A DNA stretch of 64,000 bases from Roseiarcus sp963805295 (GTDB lineage: Bacteria > Pseudomonadota > Alphaproteobacteria > Rhizobiales > Beijerinckiaceae), in assembly GCA_963805295.1 (NCBI GenBank), contig CAWDTW010000052.1, positions 1-64,000 on the forward strand. Direction: 5' to 3'. A program made the position numbers and the translations under genes. Positions 15,556 to 24,107 of the stretch are shown one piece after another (positions within the stretch are counted from its first letter, which is position 1; the number at the start of each line of letters is the position of its first letter). Below the pieces are notes generated by a model that ran no database searches, was not told the origin of the DNA, and saw only the letters and a list, made by a program, of their open reading frames with translations.

Positions 15556-15831
15556 ATGAGCGATGCTATGCGGCCGAGGGTCAAATACGTGATCGGGCCC
15601 GACGGCAGTCCGTTGACCGTCGCGGATCTGCCCCCGCCCACCACCCGCCGCTGGGTCATCCGCCGCAAGGCTGAAGTGGTCGCTGCGGTGCGGGGCGGGC
15701 TCCTGTCGCTCGAGGAGGCCTGCTCGCGCTATACGCTGACGGTCGACGAGTTTCTGAGCTGGCAGGTGTCGATCGACCAGTACGGCCTCCCCGGCCTGCG
15801 CACGACGCGCATCCAGCAATATCGCCAGTAG
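15556..15831 (+). CDS. sciP: CtrA inhibitor SciP (DUF1153)
   Basis: SciP is a small DNA-binding protein that binds CtrA and blocks transcription from CtrA promoters in G1 in Caulobacter. The 91-aa product has the family signature RPRVKYVIGPDGSPLTVADL, PPTTRRWVIRRKAEVVAAVR and a helix-turn-helix LSLEEACSRYTLTVDEFLSW, ending in the conserved LRTTRIQQYRQ. The length matches the family exactly. The start at 15556 is the first ATG giving the conserved N-terminus, and an upstream in-frame extension is not conserved-looking. It is probably essential for cell-cycle control. Confidence 0.92.
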   Translation: MSDAMRPRVKYVIGPDGSPLTVADLPPPTTRRWVIRRKAEVVAAVRGGLLSLEEACSRYTLTVDEFLSWQVSIDQYGLPGLRTTRIQQYRQ

Positions 15832-15863
15832 GCCGTCCGCCGGAGCGCAACGGTCTTGCTCGG

Positions 15864-16433
15864 TCACGGCATCAGCTGGCCGCCGTTGACTTCGATGATC
15901 TGTCCGACAACGTATCCGCTGAGCGCTTCCGAGGCGAGAAACAGGCAAGCGCCGACGCATTCCTCCGGCGTCCCCACGCGGCCGAGCGGAATGGTCCGGC
16001 GCATTGTCTCCAGCATTTCAGCGTCGGAGTAGCGTTCGTGAAAGGGCGTCGCGATCACGCCCGGGGCCACGCCGTTCACGCGAATTTTCCTGCCGATCAA
16101 TTCCTTGGCTTGGCCGCGGGTCAGCGTCGAAACGAACCCCTTGGCCGCGTCATGCCGCGGCATAGAGAATCGCGCCGCCCGTCTCGGCGACGATGCGGTC
16201 GCATTCGCCCGGATCGGCAACGTCTCCCTCGACTGCCAGCGCCTGCCCGACGGCGGCCTCGATCTCATGCTGGATCGCGCGCGCCGGCGCTTCGCTCGGG
16301 TGATAGCCGATCGCGACCTTGCGCCTTGCTCGGCGAAGCCGCGCGCGACCGCCGCCCCGATGCCGGTCGAACCGCCCGTGACCAGCACCGCCTTGCCGGC
16401 GAGATCGGGAATGACGAGGTGGGGGGCGGGCAT
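15864..16433 (-). pseudogene. Degenerate short-chain dehydrogenase/reductase
   Basis: Pieces of an SDR gene are found in two frames. The N-terminus has the NAD-binding motif LVTGGSTGIGAAVARGFAEQ, then the sequence moves to another frame (KVAIGYHPSEAPARAIQHEI up to DPGECDRIVAETGGAI) and back to HDAAKGFVSTLTRGQAKELI, VNGVAPGVIATPFHERY and SGYVVGQIIEVNGGQLMP. The middle of the Rossmann domain (the NNAG region and catalytic Ser) is deleted, and the YxxxK tyrosine is His (HDAAK). With two frame changes, a deletion of roughly 60 residues and loss of catalytic residues, this is a dead gene. Confidence 0.8.
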
Positions 16434-16602
16434 CGCGGATCATCCGGCGGGAGTGGGAGGCGCAGGATGGCGGCGGCCGCGCGGCGCGTCAAATCAAGCC
16501 AAGGTCCGGAATTATCTCGCCATCGTCGATCGCCTTCCCGCCGGCTTTGGATTGTTCGGGTCACGCTCTTATATTGTCTTCGCGACTCTCGGAGCCTTAC
16601 CC

Positions 16603-18378
16603 ATGATCGTGACGCGCAAGCTGGCGGCAATTCTGGTGGCCGACATCGTCGGCTTTTCGCGGCTGGCCGGCGCAGACGAGGATCGCATTCTGGCGCGGCT
16701 GCGGGCGCTCCGCAGCGACCTCATAGACCCGGCCATTTCCGTCCATAACGGCCGGGTGGTCAAGCGGACCGGCGACGGGGTCCTGGTCGAGTTCCGCAGC
16801 GTCGTCGACGCCGTGCGCTGCGCGATCGAGATGCAGAACGGGCTTATCGAGCGCAACGCCGGTGTTCCGTCCGATCGGCGCATCGAGTTCCGCGTCGGCA
16901 TTCATCTCGGCGACGTGGTCGAGGAGACCGACGGCGACCTGATGGGCGACGGCGTCAATATCGCCGCGCGGCTCGAAGGCATCGCCAAGCCCGGCGCGAT
17001 CGCCCTCTCTGAAGACGCCTATCGCCAGGTGAAGGGGCGGCTCGACCATTCGGTCAGCGACATGGGCCACAAGGAGCTGAAAAACATCGCCGATCCGATC
17101 CGGGTCTATTCGCTCGAGGTCGGACTGCCCGCCGAGGCGAAGCCCGCGCCGCTCGAATCGGCGCCTGAGAGGTCCGGGCCGCCGCGCCTTTCGATCGTGG
17201 TCCTGCCCTTCGCCAATATGGGCGGCGCCGCCGAGCAGGAGCATTTCGTCGACGGAGTCACCGAGAGCCTGACGACCGACCTTTCGCGCATCACGGGCGC
17301 CCTCGTCGTCGCGCGCAACACGGCCTCCACTTACAAGGGCAAGACGGTCGAGGCCAAGCAGATCGGACGAGAGCTCAACGTCCGCTACATTGTCGAAGGC
17401 AGCATCCAGAGTGGCGCGAACCGGATGCGCGTCAACACGCAGCTGATCGACGGCGTGACCGGCAATCACCTTTGGGCCGACCGGTTCGACAAGCCGATGG
17501 CCGATCTCTTCGACATGCAAGACGAGATCGTTTCCCACCTCGCCAATCAGCTCCGCCAGGAGCTGATCGCCGCGGAGGCGGTGCGGGCCGAGCGCGAGCC
17601 CAATCCCAACTCGCTCGACTATTATTTCCGCGGCGTCGCAGCGTTCAACAAGGGGCGGCTCGACAATCAGGCCAAGGCGCGCGAGCTGTTCGAGAAGGCG
17701 GTCGAGCTCGATCCGACCAACATCGACGCGCTCGTCGGCGCGGCGCGGGTCGATGTCCTGTTCGGGGCCGTCTACGCCAACGAAGATCGGCGCGAACGGC
17801 TCGCCGCGGCCGAGGCGCTGCTCCTGAAGGGCCTCTCCATCGCGCCGCGCAACCATTGGGCGCATCTGTGGCTGGGCTTCGTCCAGATCCTGACCAACCG
17901 CGCCACCCGCGGCATCGGCGAACTCGAGCGGGCGCTGGCGCTGAACCGCAATCTCGGCGCCGCCCACGCCTGGATCGGCCTCGCCAAGATCACCCTCGGC
18001 CGCGCCGAGGAGACGGAGGCTCATGTCGCCGAGGCGTTCCGCATCTCGCCGAGCGACGGCGCCGCGTTCCTATGGAAAAACATCCAGGGCCTGGCCAAGC
18101 TCCATCTCGGCGCGGACGAAGAGGCGGCCGATCTCTTCCGCCGGTCGATCGACGCCAGCCGCAACTATCCGCTGAACCACTTCTACAACGCCGCCGCGCT
18201 TGCGCATCTCGGCCGGCAGAGCGAGGCCGAGGCCGAGGTCAAGGCGGGGCTCTCGATCGCGCCGAACTTTTCGATCGCCCGCTTCCGGGGCGGGGCGGAG
18301 AGCGACAACCCGGTCTATCTCGCCCAACGCGAGCGCGTGACGGAGGGCATGCGCAAGGCCGGCGTCCCGGAGGAATGA
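16603..18378 (+). CDS. Class III adenylate cyclase with TolB-like and TPR regions
   Basis: This 591-aa protein starts at ATG 16603 (GGAG upstream). Residues 5-165 form a class III nucleotide cyclase domain. The metal-binding aspartates are D14 (LVADIVGFSR) and D58 (RTGDGVLVEF), and GDGVNIAARLEGIAKPG is the usual ribose/transition-state segment. A TolB/FlgO-like domain follows (about 195-320; LSIVVLPFANMGG, DLSRITGALVVARNTASTYK, YIVEGSIQSG), then tetratricopeptide-like helices to the end. No transmembrane segment is present. This architecture is widespread in Rhizobiales and probably makes cAMP under control of the C-terminal regions. The ligand is unknown. Confidence 0.9.
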   Translation: MIVTRKLAAILVADIVGFSRLAGADEDRILARLRALRSDLIDPAISVHNGRVVKRTGDGVLVEFRSVVDAVRCAIEMQNGLIERNAGVPSDRRIEFRVGIHLGDVVEETDGDLMGDGVNIAARLEGIAKPGAIALSEDAYRQVKGRLDHSVSDMGHKELKNIADPIRVYSLEVGLPAEAKPAPLESAPERSGPPRLSIVVLPFANMGGAAEQEHFVDGVTESLTTDLSRITGALVVARNTASTYKGKTVEAKQIGRELNVRYIVEGSIQSGANRMRVNTQLIDGVTGNHLWADRFDKPMADLFDMQDEIVSHLANQLRQELIAAEAVRAEREPNPNSLDYYFRGVAAFNKGRLDNQAKARELFEKAVELDPTNIDALVGAARVDVLFGAVYANEDRRERLAAAEALLLKGLSIAPRNHWAHLWLGFVQILTNRATRGIGELERALALNRNLGAAHAWIGLAKITLGRAEETEAHVAEAFRISPSDGAAFLWKNIQGLAKLHLGADEEAADLFRRSIDASRNYPLNHFYNAAALAHLGRQSEAEAEVKAGLSIAPNFSIARFRGGAESDNPVYLAQRERVTEGMRKAGVPEE

Positions 18379-18450
18379 GCGCCGGCCGAATTGTCACAGA
18401 ACGGCGACGGTTTTCTTGTCGATTGTGTTGCCAAAGAGGCACAGCTGCAG

Positions 18451-18629
18451 GCCGAATCACAGACCCTGTGCGAACATCCGCATTTGGGCAGGCCGGGCCG
18501 GATCGGCGGGACGCGCGAACTCTGGTCGTCGATACCCCTTGCGTCGCGCCCTATCGCGTGGCCAACGGCGACGTTCCGATGCTCGCGGTCTTTCGCGAGG
18601 CCCGTCGCCGGCCGGAGAAACTCGGCTAG
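18451..18629 (+). pseudogene. ParE/RelE-type toxin remnant
   Basis: Two adjacent frames together spell the end of a ParE-like toxin: EHPHLGRPGRIGGTREL in one frame, then VVDTPCVAPYRVANGDVPML and AVFREARRRPEKLG in another, ending at TAG 18629. This is the standard ParE pattern (HPxxGRPGRxxGTRELV...YRV...ILxVxHxARxWP). A two-base insertion (or one-base loss) after GTREL breaks the frame. The first half of the toxin and its antitoxin gene are absent, so this is a toxin-antitoxin relic. Confidence 0.6.
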
Positions 18630-18633
18630 CAGT

Positions 18634-18930
18634 TCACGCCCCCGCGATGATCGCCTTGAGGAACGCCACATGGCGGGCGAAGGCGGCGCGGCCTTGCGCG
18701 GTCGCCCTCACTGTGGTGCGCGGGCGCCGGGCGACGAAGGCCTTGGTCGCCTCGACATAGCCGGCGCGCGCGAGATGGTCGAGATGCGCGCCGAGATTGC
18801 CGTCCGTCGCGCCGGTGAGGCCCTTCAGCCGGGTGAAGTCGAGGCCCTCGTCGGTGGGGTCGAGCGCCGTCAGCGCGGCCATCACGCGCAGACGCACCGG
18901 CTGGTGGATGACCTCGTCGGGCGCGTCCAT
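18634..18930 (-). CDS. Small winged-helix transcriptional regulator
   Basis: A 98-aa protein consisting of one winged-helix DNA-binding domain of the MarR/HTH_34 type: VIHQPVRLRVMAALTALDPT, then LDFTRLKGLTGATDGNLGAH as turn and recognition helix, and LARAGYVEATKAF...RTTVRATAQGRAAFARHVAF as wing. There is no ligand domain. It is the last gene of a minus-strand operon after two membrane-protein genes and a hydrolase gene and may regulate that operon. Such regulators paired with multi-TM proteins are common, but the signal is unknown. Confidence 0.8.
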   Translation of the reverse strand: MDAPDEVIHQPVRLRVMAALTALDPTDEGLDFTRLKGLTGATDGNLGAHLDHLARAGYVEATKAFVARRPRTTVRATAQGRAAFARHVAFLKAIIAGA

Positions 18931-18933
18931 GCG

Positions 18934-19482
18934 TCAAGCCCGCCGCATCCAGAGGCCACAGACGATGAAGCCGACGCCGGTGACCGCCGCCTGCCAGAGT
19001 GCGAAGGCGTCGCCCGACCAGAGGTAGCCGGCGACGATAAGGGCCGTGAGGCCGAGCCCGATGGCGGAGAACGCCGCCCCGAACCAAAAGCCAGCCAGCG
19101 CATAGCCGAACAGGAAGAGCGTCGGCCAGAACGCCATCTGATCGCGCGGCCCGAAATGTCCGATGACGTCCGACCAGGTCCAGCCGAAGGCGTAGAAGAG
19201 CGCGAAGCCCGCGAGGATCCGCAAGGGGAAGCGGCCGGCGGGCGCCGCGGCGAAGCGCAGAATCGCGATCGTGCCGGCGACGCCGACGAGGTCGATCAGG
19301 AACCAGCGCGGGCCGAACCATGCCGGTTCGAGCGCGATGAGCAGGTCGCGCACGAGATCGACGACGCCCCAGAGCATGATGATCAGCCCGGCGTTGCGAT
19401 AGAGGCGCGACTGCTTGACCCTGGCGACGACGCTCTCGACGTCGGCGAGCATGGCGGCGGCTTCGTCGGATCGGATGGTCAT
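18934..19482 (-). CDS. Integral membrane protein of unknown function
   Basis: This 182-aa protein has a short cytoplasmic N-terminus (MTIRSDEAAAMLADVESVVA) and about five hydrophobic helices, including LIIMLWGVVDLVRDLLIAL, WFLIDLVGVAGTIAILRFAA and TLFLFGYALAGFWFGAAFSA. It ends three bases before the HTH gene and its start overlaps the end of the upstream membrane gene by 4 bp, so the three are translationally linked. I do not recognise the family. It could be a membrane partner that senses a signal for the HTH protein. Confidence 0.7.
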   Translation of the reverse strand: MTIRSDEAAAMLADVESVVARVKQSRLYRNAGLIIMLWGVVDLVRDLLIALEPAWFGPRWFLIDLVGVAGTIAILRFAAAPAGRFPLRILAGFALFYAFGWTWSDVIGHFGPRDQMAFWPTLFLFGYALAGFWFGAAFSAIGLGLTALIVAGYLWSGDAFALWQAAVTGVGFIVCGLWMRRA

Positions 19483-20111
19483 GCGGTCGCCGAGGGCGAA
19501 GCGCCGGCGCTTGCGTCCGGCTTCGGCAAGAGCCCGAGCCGGCGGCAGAGGAAGAAGAGCCGCCGCGCCTGGGTCGCGCTGACGGCGATCATCAGGCCGA
19601 GGCTGAGCGAGCCGACGGCCGACCGCAGGGCCATCGCCTCGAGCAACGGCAGGGTCCAGACCATCCAGACATAGAAGGCGGCCTTGACGAAGAAATAGGC
19701 GGCCCAGGCGAGCGTGAACAGGCGAAAGAAGGCGCGAATCTCGGGCGTGGCGACAAAAGTCTCGCCGCGCTGCACGGCGACCTCCTGGATGATCGGCTTC
19801 TCGCCGAGCGCGCCGGCGACGAAGGCGACGCCGGTCGCGACGTTGGTGACCGCCGCCTCGTATTTGAGCATGAACGGCGAGGTCGCCGCGAGATCGATCG
19901 CGCCGAAAACGAGGGTGAGGCCGCTCGTCAGCAGATAGAGCCGGGTGAAGGCCACGCCCTTTCGCCGGCGCCAGACCGCGTCGGCGACGATGGCGAGGAT
20001 CGAGCCCAGGATGGCGGGCTTCACGCCGAGCGTCAGCGCGAGCGCCCAGAAGACGATCAGCGGGCCGAACTCGGCGAGGACGAAGCGGGCCGCGGCGGCG
20101 AGTTTGGGCAT
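19479..20111 (-). CDS. Integral membrane protein, septation-protein (YciB/IspZ)-like
   Basis: A 210-aa protein with about six hydrophobic helices. The N-terminal part FVLAEFGPLIVFWALALTLG, VKPAILGSILAIVADAVWRR and FTRLYLLTSGLTLVFGAIDL resembles the intracellular-septation (YciB/IspZ-like) membrane family. AAYFFVKAAFYVWMVWTLPL lies in the C-terminal half. It overlaps the next gene by 4 bp (ATGA). True YciB proteins take part in cell envelope morphology; similarity here is by pattern only and may mark a distant paralogue in this operon. Confidence 0.6.
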   Translation of the reverse strand: MPKLAAAARFVLAEFGPLIVFWALALTLGVKPAILGSILAIVADAVWRRRKGVAFTRLYLLTSGLTLVFGAIDLAATSPFMLKYEAAVTNVATGVAFVAGALGEKPIIQEVAVQRGETFVATPEIRAFFRLFTLAWAAYFFVKAAFYVWMVWTLPLLEAMALRSAVGSLSLGLMIAVSATQARRLFFLCRRLGLLPKPDASAGASPSATA

Positions 20112-20126
20112 GGCGCCTCGATCGGC

Positions 20127-21104
20127 TCAGTCGGCCATTTCGGCGACGATCGCCTTGATCGCCTCGGGCCGGGTGACGATCCCCATGTGGTCGACGCCGG
20201 GGATGATCGTCACCGGAACCCCGAGCGGCTTCAGCGTGCGCTGATAAGCCTTGGCGTCCATCAATTCGTCGTCGGCGCCGGCGATGACCGAAATGCGCCC
20301 TCTGGCGCGCTCGAACGCGCCCTTCCAGTCGGGCGGCGCGGTGTAGTTCTGCAAGAGACGGAAGGAATACTGGCTGGCGACGAACATCTTCGCCTCCGGC
20401 GCGATGGCGAAAGCGATCGCGGGCAGGGACTGGGGCCAGTCGATCCCCAGCCGGCCGAGCACGAGGGTCGCGATGATGCGCGGCAGGTCGGGCGACGCCC
20501 AGCGGCCCGGCCCTTCCGCGGGCCGGTTGGCCGGCGCGGAATAGGCGAGATAGGGCGCGAGCAGCACGAAACGGTCGAAGTCGGGCCCAAGCGGGCCTGC
20601 CGAGATGCGCAGCGCGAACCCGCCGCCCGACGAATGGCCGATCAGCGAGAATTGAGCGCCCGCGTCCGCCTTGCGCTTTTCCGCGATCAGATCGGCGAGG
20701 TCGTCGTCGAGCTGACCCAGATAGGCGATGTCGCCGCGCGTTCCCGAGGCGCCGTGGCCGCGAACGTCGATTGCCGCCGCCGTTACGCTGCTCCCTGCGA
20801 GCGCGGTCGCGACCTCATGCATTTCGATCGACTGGGCGGACGAGCCGTGCGCCAGGATCGCGATCCGGTCTCGCGCCCCGTTCGCGGCGGGATAAAGCCG
20901 GTAGGCGAGCCATGTCCCGTCGCGCGCCTGGAAGCGGCTGAGTTCGGGCGCGCCCGAGGCGTCGATCCGCATCGCCCCCTCGTGGATGGAGGCGAGCGGC
21001 GGCGGCGGCTTGAGCGGAGCGGCCAGCATGAGCGCGAGCGCGAGCGCCGTGGCGCCGATGATGGCGAAGAGCCAGAGGAGATGAAAGGCGGCGGAAAGCG
21101 ACAT
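20127..21104 (-). CDS. Membrane-anchored alpha/beta hydrolase
   Basis: A 325-aa serine hydrolase. The start at 21104 follows GCAGGAACTGAAC. Residues 8-33 form an uncleaved-looking membrane anchor (LLWLFAIIGATALALALMLA). The alpha/beta-hydrolase fold shows ILAHGSSAQSIEMHEVATAL, IDVRGHGASGTRGDIAYLGQ, the nucleophile elbow LIGHSSGGGFAL (Ser), the acid in VIAGADDELMD and the His in PGVDHMGI. It resembles lysophospholipase-type (Hydrolase_4) enzymes. It is first in the operon with two membrane proteins and the HTH regulator. The substrate is unknown. Confidence 0.8.
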   Translation of the reverse strand: MSLSAAFHLLWLFAIIGATALALALMLAAPLKPPPPLASIHEGAMRIDASGAPELSRFQARDGTWLAYRLYPAANGARDRIAILAHGSSAQSIEMHEVATALAGSSVTAAAIDVRGHGASGTRGDIAYLGQLDDDLADLIAEKRKADAGAQFSLIGHSSGGGFALRISAGPLGPDFDRFVLLAPYLAYSAPANRPAEGPGRWASPDLPRIIATLVLGRLGIDWPQSLPAIAFAIAPEAKMFVASQYSFRLLQNYTAPPDWKGAFERARGRISVIAGADDELMDAKAYQRTLKPLGVPVTIIPGVDHMGIVTRPEAIKAIVAEMAD

Positions 21105-21130
21105 GTTCAGTTCCTGCGGGTAACTCTGTA

Positions 21131-21367
21131 TTGCAGAGTTATCTGTCTTTGTCAATTCGCGCGTCAAACGAGAACACGCGCCGCCTTGTCCTCGGCCGCC
21201 CGCCGCGCGATACCCCGCCAATCCTGGTCGGCGTTTCGCTGGCGCTCCACGCCCTCGCGGCACCGGCGCTCGTCAAGTTCATGCTCGCGGGTTCGGCGGC
21301 CTGCGCTCTCTGCTTCTTCGCCGCCGGAGCGCTGCTCGCCATTCCCACCGTGCGGCGCGTCGTCTAG
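21131..21367 (+). pseudogene. Fragment, possibly C-terminus of a membrane acyltransferase
   Basis: A 78-aa frame contains two hydrophobic stretches (ILVGVSLALHALAAPALV and FMLAGSAACALCFFAAGALL) and ends IPTVRRVV. The ending resembles the last helices of membrane acyltransferases (acyltransferase-3 type), whose other helices are missing. It begins 27 bp from the divergent hydrolase gene without a good ribosome site. Probably a leftover fragment; the family call is tentative. Confidence 0.3.
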
Positions 21368-21561
21368 CGGCTAAAATCCGACGCTCGGTTCCCGCGCCGC
21401 GGACGGCAGGAATCGACGCCCAAGACAAGGGCGTGGAGCCGAACCGAGGGAACTCGTCTGGAACTTCCGCATTTAGGAACTGTCGCCTGCGAGAGGGACA
21501 AAGCGCGGGCCTTCTGCGTCAAACGTTTCTCGCTTTTTCTCGTAGTAGGGAGAAGGATCTG

Positions 21562-21903
21562 ATGAAAAAGTTCTTGGTCTTGTACATGGCCAACGGGGCC
21601 GAGTTTGAGAAGATGATGAAAAACTCCACCCCTGAGCTGCAAAAGAAAGGGATGGACGCGTGGATGAAGTGGATGGGCGACCATAAGGCGTCCCTTGTCG
21701 ATGGCGGAGCGCCTCTGGGGAAGACCAAGCGGGTCGACGGGAAGGGCGCCTCAGATACGAAAAACGACGTCTGTGGTTATTCGATCGTCCAAGCCGAATC
21801 GGCCGACGCGGCGACAAAGATATTCGGCAAGGACCACCCGCATCTGCAAATGCCGGGCGCTTGGATAGAAATTATCGAAGCGATGCAGATACCGGGGATG
21901 TAA
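21562..21903 (+). CDS. YCII-related domain protein
   Basis: A 113-aa cytoplasmic protein starting at ATG 21562 after AGAAGGATCTG. Its ferredoxin-like alpha+beta pattern (MKKFLVLYMANGAEFEKMMK ... KGMDAWMKWMGDHKASLVDG GAPLGKTKRV ... GYSIVQAESADAATKIFGKD HPHLQMPGAWIEIIEAM) fits the YCII/DGPF-like superfamily of small enzymes and binding proteins. No substrate can be assigned. The gene stands alone and is followed by its own intrinsic terminator. Confidence 0.75.
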   Translation: MKKFLVLYMANGAEFEKMMKNSTPELQKKGMDAWMKWMGDHKASLVDGGAPLGKTKRVDGKGASDTKNDVCGYSIVQAESADAATKIFGKDHPHLQMPGAWIEIIEAMQIPGM

Positions 21904-21904
21904 A

Positions 21905-22260
21905 GGATCTCGTCGCGATTCGGCAAAAGGGCCGCCTGCGCGGCCCTTTCTTTTGGATGGCGTTGACACGCCCGCAATTCCCTATTTTCTGCTCCGCTTC
22001 GGCGCTCGCTCTTGGGTTGCGGCCCTCGCTCGCCTGGCGTAACGCCGCGGCGGAGACGGCGCGAAAAGGCGTCCAGGAAGCCCGCTAGCCGAGGGGTGCG
22101 CCGATCCGTTCGTTGCGGCGTCGACCATGAGGCGGTGACGTCAGCGCCGCGTGTCGTCCGCCGAGTAAACTTGTGCATCGCTCATGGAAGGGCTTGGTCG
22201 AGCCTTTCTGCCCCTCTAATATTCGACCGAAGCCGTCTCGCTGAGCGACCTTCGAGGACA
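21905..22260. other. Gene-free stretch after the YCII gene
   Basis: Apart from the terminator at its left end, no supported gene is seen in these 356 bp. The right end should hold the promoter of the small gene at 22261. Confidence 0.4.
21926..21954 (+). terminator. Rho-independent terminator after the YCII gene
   Basis: AAAGGGCCGC (21926-21935), loop CTGC and GCGGCCCTTT (21940-21949) form a perfect 10-bp stem, followed by CTTTT. It lies 23 bp past the stop codon. Confidence 0.9.
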
Positions 22261-22593
22261 ATGATGCTCGACAAACCGGAGAAAACTCGTGAGCTGATGG
22301 ACGCGCTCGAGGCAGCGCTGCCGTTCGAGGTTGAATTGCCGCCAAAGTTGATTGCGCACCTGAGGGCGCAAAAACCCCCGGTCGTTGTCAGGCCGCAGCA
22401 AGTCGTGTCGCAAGTCTCCTACGCCGGCGACGCAGGAGGCATCGTTTGCCATATCCTTCCCGAGGAAAGCGAAAGCGCCGTGATCGTCTCGATGACGCAT
22501 GTGCGAATGCGTCGAAATAATCCTCTCGCGGCAGCCGTATTCGACTACCAGAAGCATCGAGTGAAGAAGCTGAAGAAGCAGAACCGACCGTGA
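22261..22593 (+). CDS. Hypothetical protein (110 aa)
   Basis: A frame starts at a double ATG (22261/22264) with GAGGACA upstream. The product MMLDKPEKTRELMDALEAAL continues with PFEVELPPKLIAHLRAQKPP, a beta-rich middle (QVVSQVSYAGDAGGIVCHIL, AVIVSMTHVRMRRNNPLAAA) and a Lys-rich tail HRVKKLKKQNRP. No signal peptide or TM is present. I do not recognise the family. Its 48-bp spacing to the truncated methyltransferase suggests both are part of a former accessory module. Confidence 0.55.
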   Translation: MMLDKPEKTRELMDALEAALPFEVELPPKLIAHLRAQKPPVVVRPQQVVSQVSYAGDAGGIVCHILPEESESAVIVSMTHVRMRRNNPLAAAVFDYQKHRVKKLKKQNRP

Positions 22594-22641
22594 GCCGAAC
22601 GTTCGGGCCGGTGCGCCGTCGTCACGGCAGGACCGCGAGAC

Positions 22642-22950
22642 GTGACTGACCTGTTCGCCCGGAGCGCCGCGGGGGAGCCGGGGCCAGCCGAGCGCGCCCG
22701 CGCGCCGCAAACCGGCATCGCCCGCCCCATCCACATCTCCGGCTATGATCGCCAGCTCCGCGACTTCTACGCGACTCCGGACTGGGTGACCGAGGCGCTT
22801 CTTCGTCATGTTCAATTCCGCGGCCGAGTGTGGGAACCGTGTTGCGGCACGGGCGCCGTTTCGCCGCGTTTCACGGCGTCCCGGGCGCGTCCCGGTAAGG
22901 TTCTCAAAAATATAACTGACAAAAGTTACACTCGCCGGGGCAGCGCGTGA
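22642..22950 (+). pseudogene. N-terminal fragment of a SAM-dependent (DNA N6-type) methyltransferase
   Basis: The frame encodes a polar N-terminus, then DFYATPDWVTEALLRHVQFR and the SAM-binding motif I, VWEPCCGTGAVS. This matches the start of N6-adenine-type or related phage-like methyltransferases that begin with FYATP. After the motif the sequence changes abruptly (FTASRARPGKVLKNITDKSY) and stops at 22950. Motif IV (D/NPPY) and the rest are missing, so the gene is truncated. It follows the unknown 110-aa gene. Confidence 0.6.
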
Positions 22951-23053
22951 CCACGGCGGCGGTCGGCGGATCCCGGCGGGTGCGATGGAAATGGCGCCGC
23001 AAGCCTTTGCAATCGCTCAAAACGGCGATGGAAGCGGCGGGCCCGGCTGAGCC

Positions 23054-24089
23054 TCAAGCGGCCCCGGTCCAGTCCAGCACGATCTTGCCGCAGTCGCCGC
23101 GCTGCATCGTCTCGAAGCCTTCGAGGAAGCGGCTCGCGGGCAGGCGGTGGGTGATGACCTTGCGCACGTCGAGGCCGCTCTCCAGCATCGCGATCATCTT
23201 GTGCCAGGTCTCGAACATCTCCCGGCCGTAGATGCCCCTGAGCGTCAGCTGCTTGAAGATGACCTTGTTCCAGTCGACCAGCGTCGGCTTGGCCGGCAGG
23301 CCGAGGAGGGCCACCCGCCCGCCGGTGACGACCGAATCGAAGAGCTGGTCGAACGCCGCCGGCGCGCCGCTCATTTCGAGCGCGACGTCAAAACCCTCGG
23401 TCATCCTGAGCCGGCGCATCGTCGCTCTGAGGTCCTCTTTCGACACGTCGACGGTCACGACGTCGGCGACTTCGGCGGCGAGCGCGAGCCGGCGCGGGTT
23501 GACGTCGGTGACGACCACGTGCCGTGCGCCGACATGGCGCGCGACCGCGCCCGCCATGATGCCGATCGGCCCCGCCCCGGTGATGAGCACGTCCTCGCCG
23601 ACGAGGTCGTAGGAGAGCGCGGTGTGGACCGCGTTGCCGAGCGGGTCGAGGATCGCGCCAAGCTCGTCGTCGACGTCGTCGGGCAGCGGCACGATGTTGA
23701 AGGCGGGCACGCGCACGTATTCGGCGAAGGCGCCGGGGATGTTGACCCCGATGCCGCGCGTTTCGGGATCGAGATGGTAGCGCCCGCCGCGCGCAGCTCT
23801 GCTCCTCATCCCGATCACATGGCCCTCGCCCGACACGCGCTGGCCGACCGAAAGTCTGCGCGCGTTCGCGCCGACCGCGGCGATCTCGCCCGCGTATTCG
23901 TGGCCGATCGTCATCGGCGTCGGGATCGTGTTCTCAGCCCACTCGTCCCAGTTGTAGATGTGGAGGTCGGTGCCGCAGATGCCGGTCTTGCGGATCTTCA
24001 CCAATACGTCGTCGGGGCCGATCGAGGGGATCGGCTCGTCGCTCGAGCCAAAGGCCGGGCTCGGGCTTCAGCTTGACGAGGGCTTTCAT
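23054..24089 (-). pseudogene. tdh: L-threonine 3-dehydrogenase with a +1 frameshift
   Basis: Tdh oxidises threonine to 2-amino-3-ketobutyrate, which Kbl then cleaves. The start MKALVKLKPEPGLWLE (24089) is followed by one extra base near 24040. Removing it restores DEPIPSIGPDDVLVKIRKTG and then ICGTDLHIYNWDEW and IGHEYAGEI with catalytic-zinc residues, and the cofactor motif ITGAGPIGIMAGAVARHVGA. The span is 1036 nt (1 mod 3) and the corrected length of 344 aa equals the family. The structural-zinc loop expected to have four cysteines reads GMRSRAARGGRYHLDPETRG with none, so the gene may be genuinely decaying as well as frameshifted. Confidence 0.85.
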
Positions 24090-24107
24090 GGGGGGCGGCT
24101 CCTGTTT

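Noticed and set aside
16597..18024. 475-aa minus-strand frame opposite the adenylate cyclase
   Set aside because: Antisense of a gene with intact cyclase and TPR-like motifs.
22085..22815. Minus-strand frames opposite the 110-aa gene
   Set aside because: The plus-strand gene has a better start and composition.
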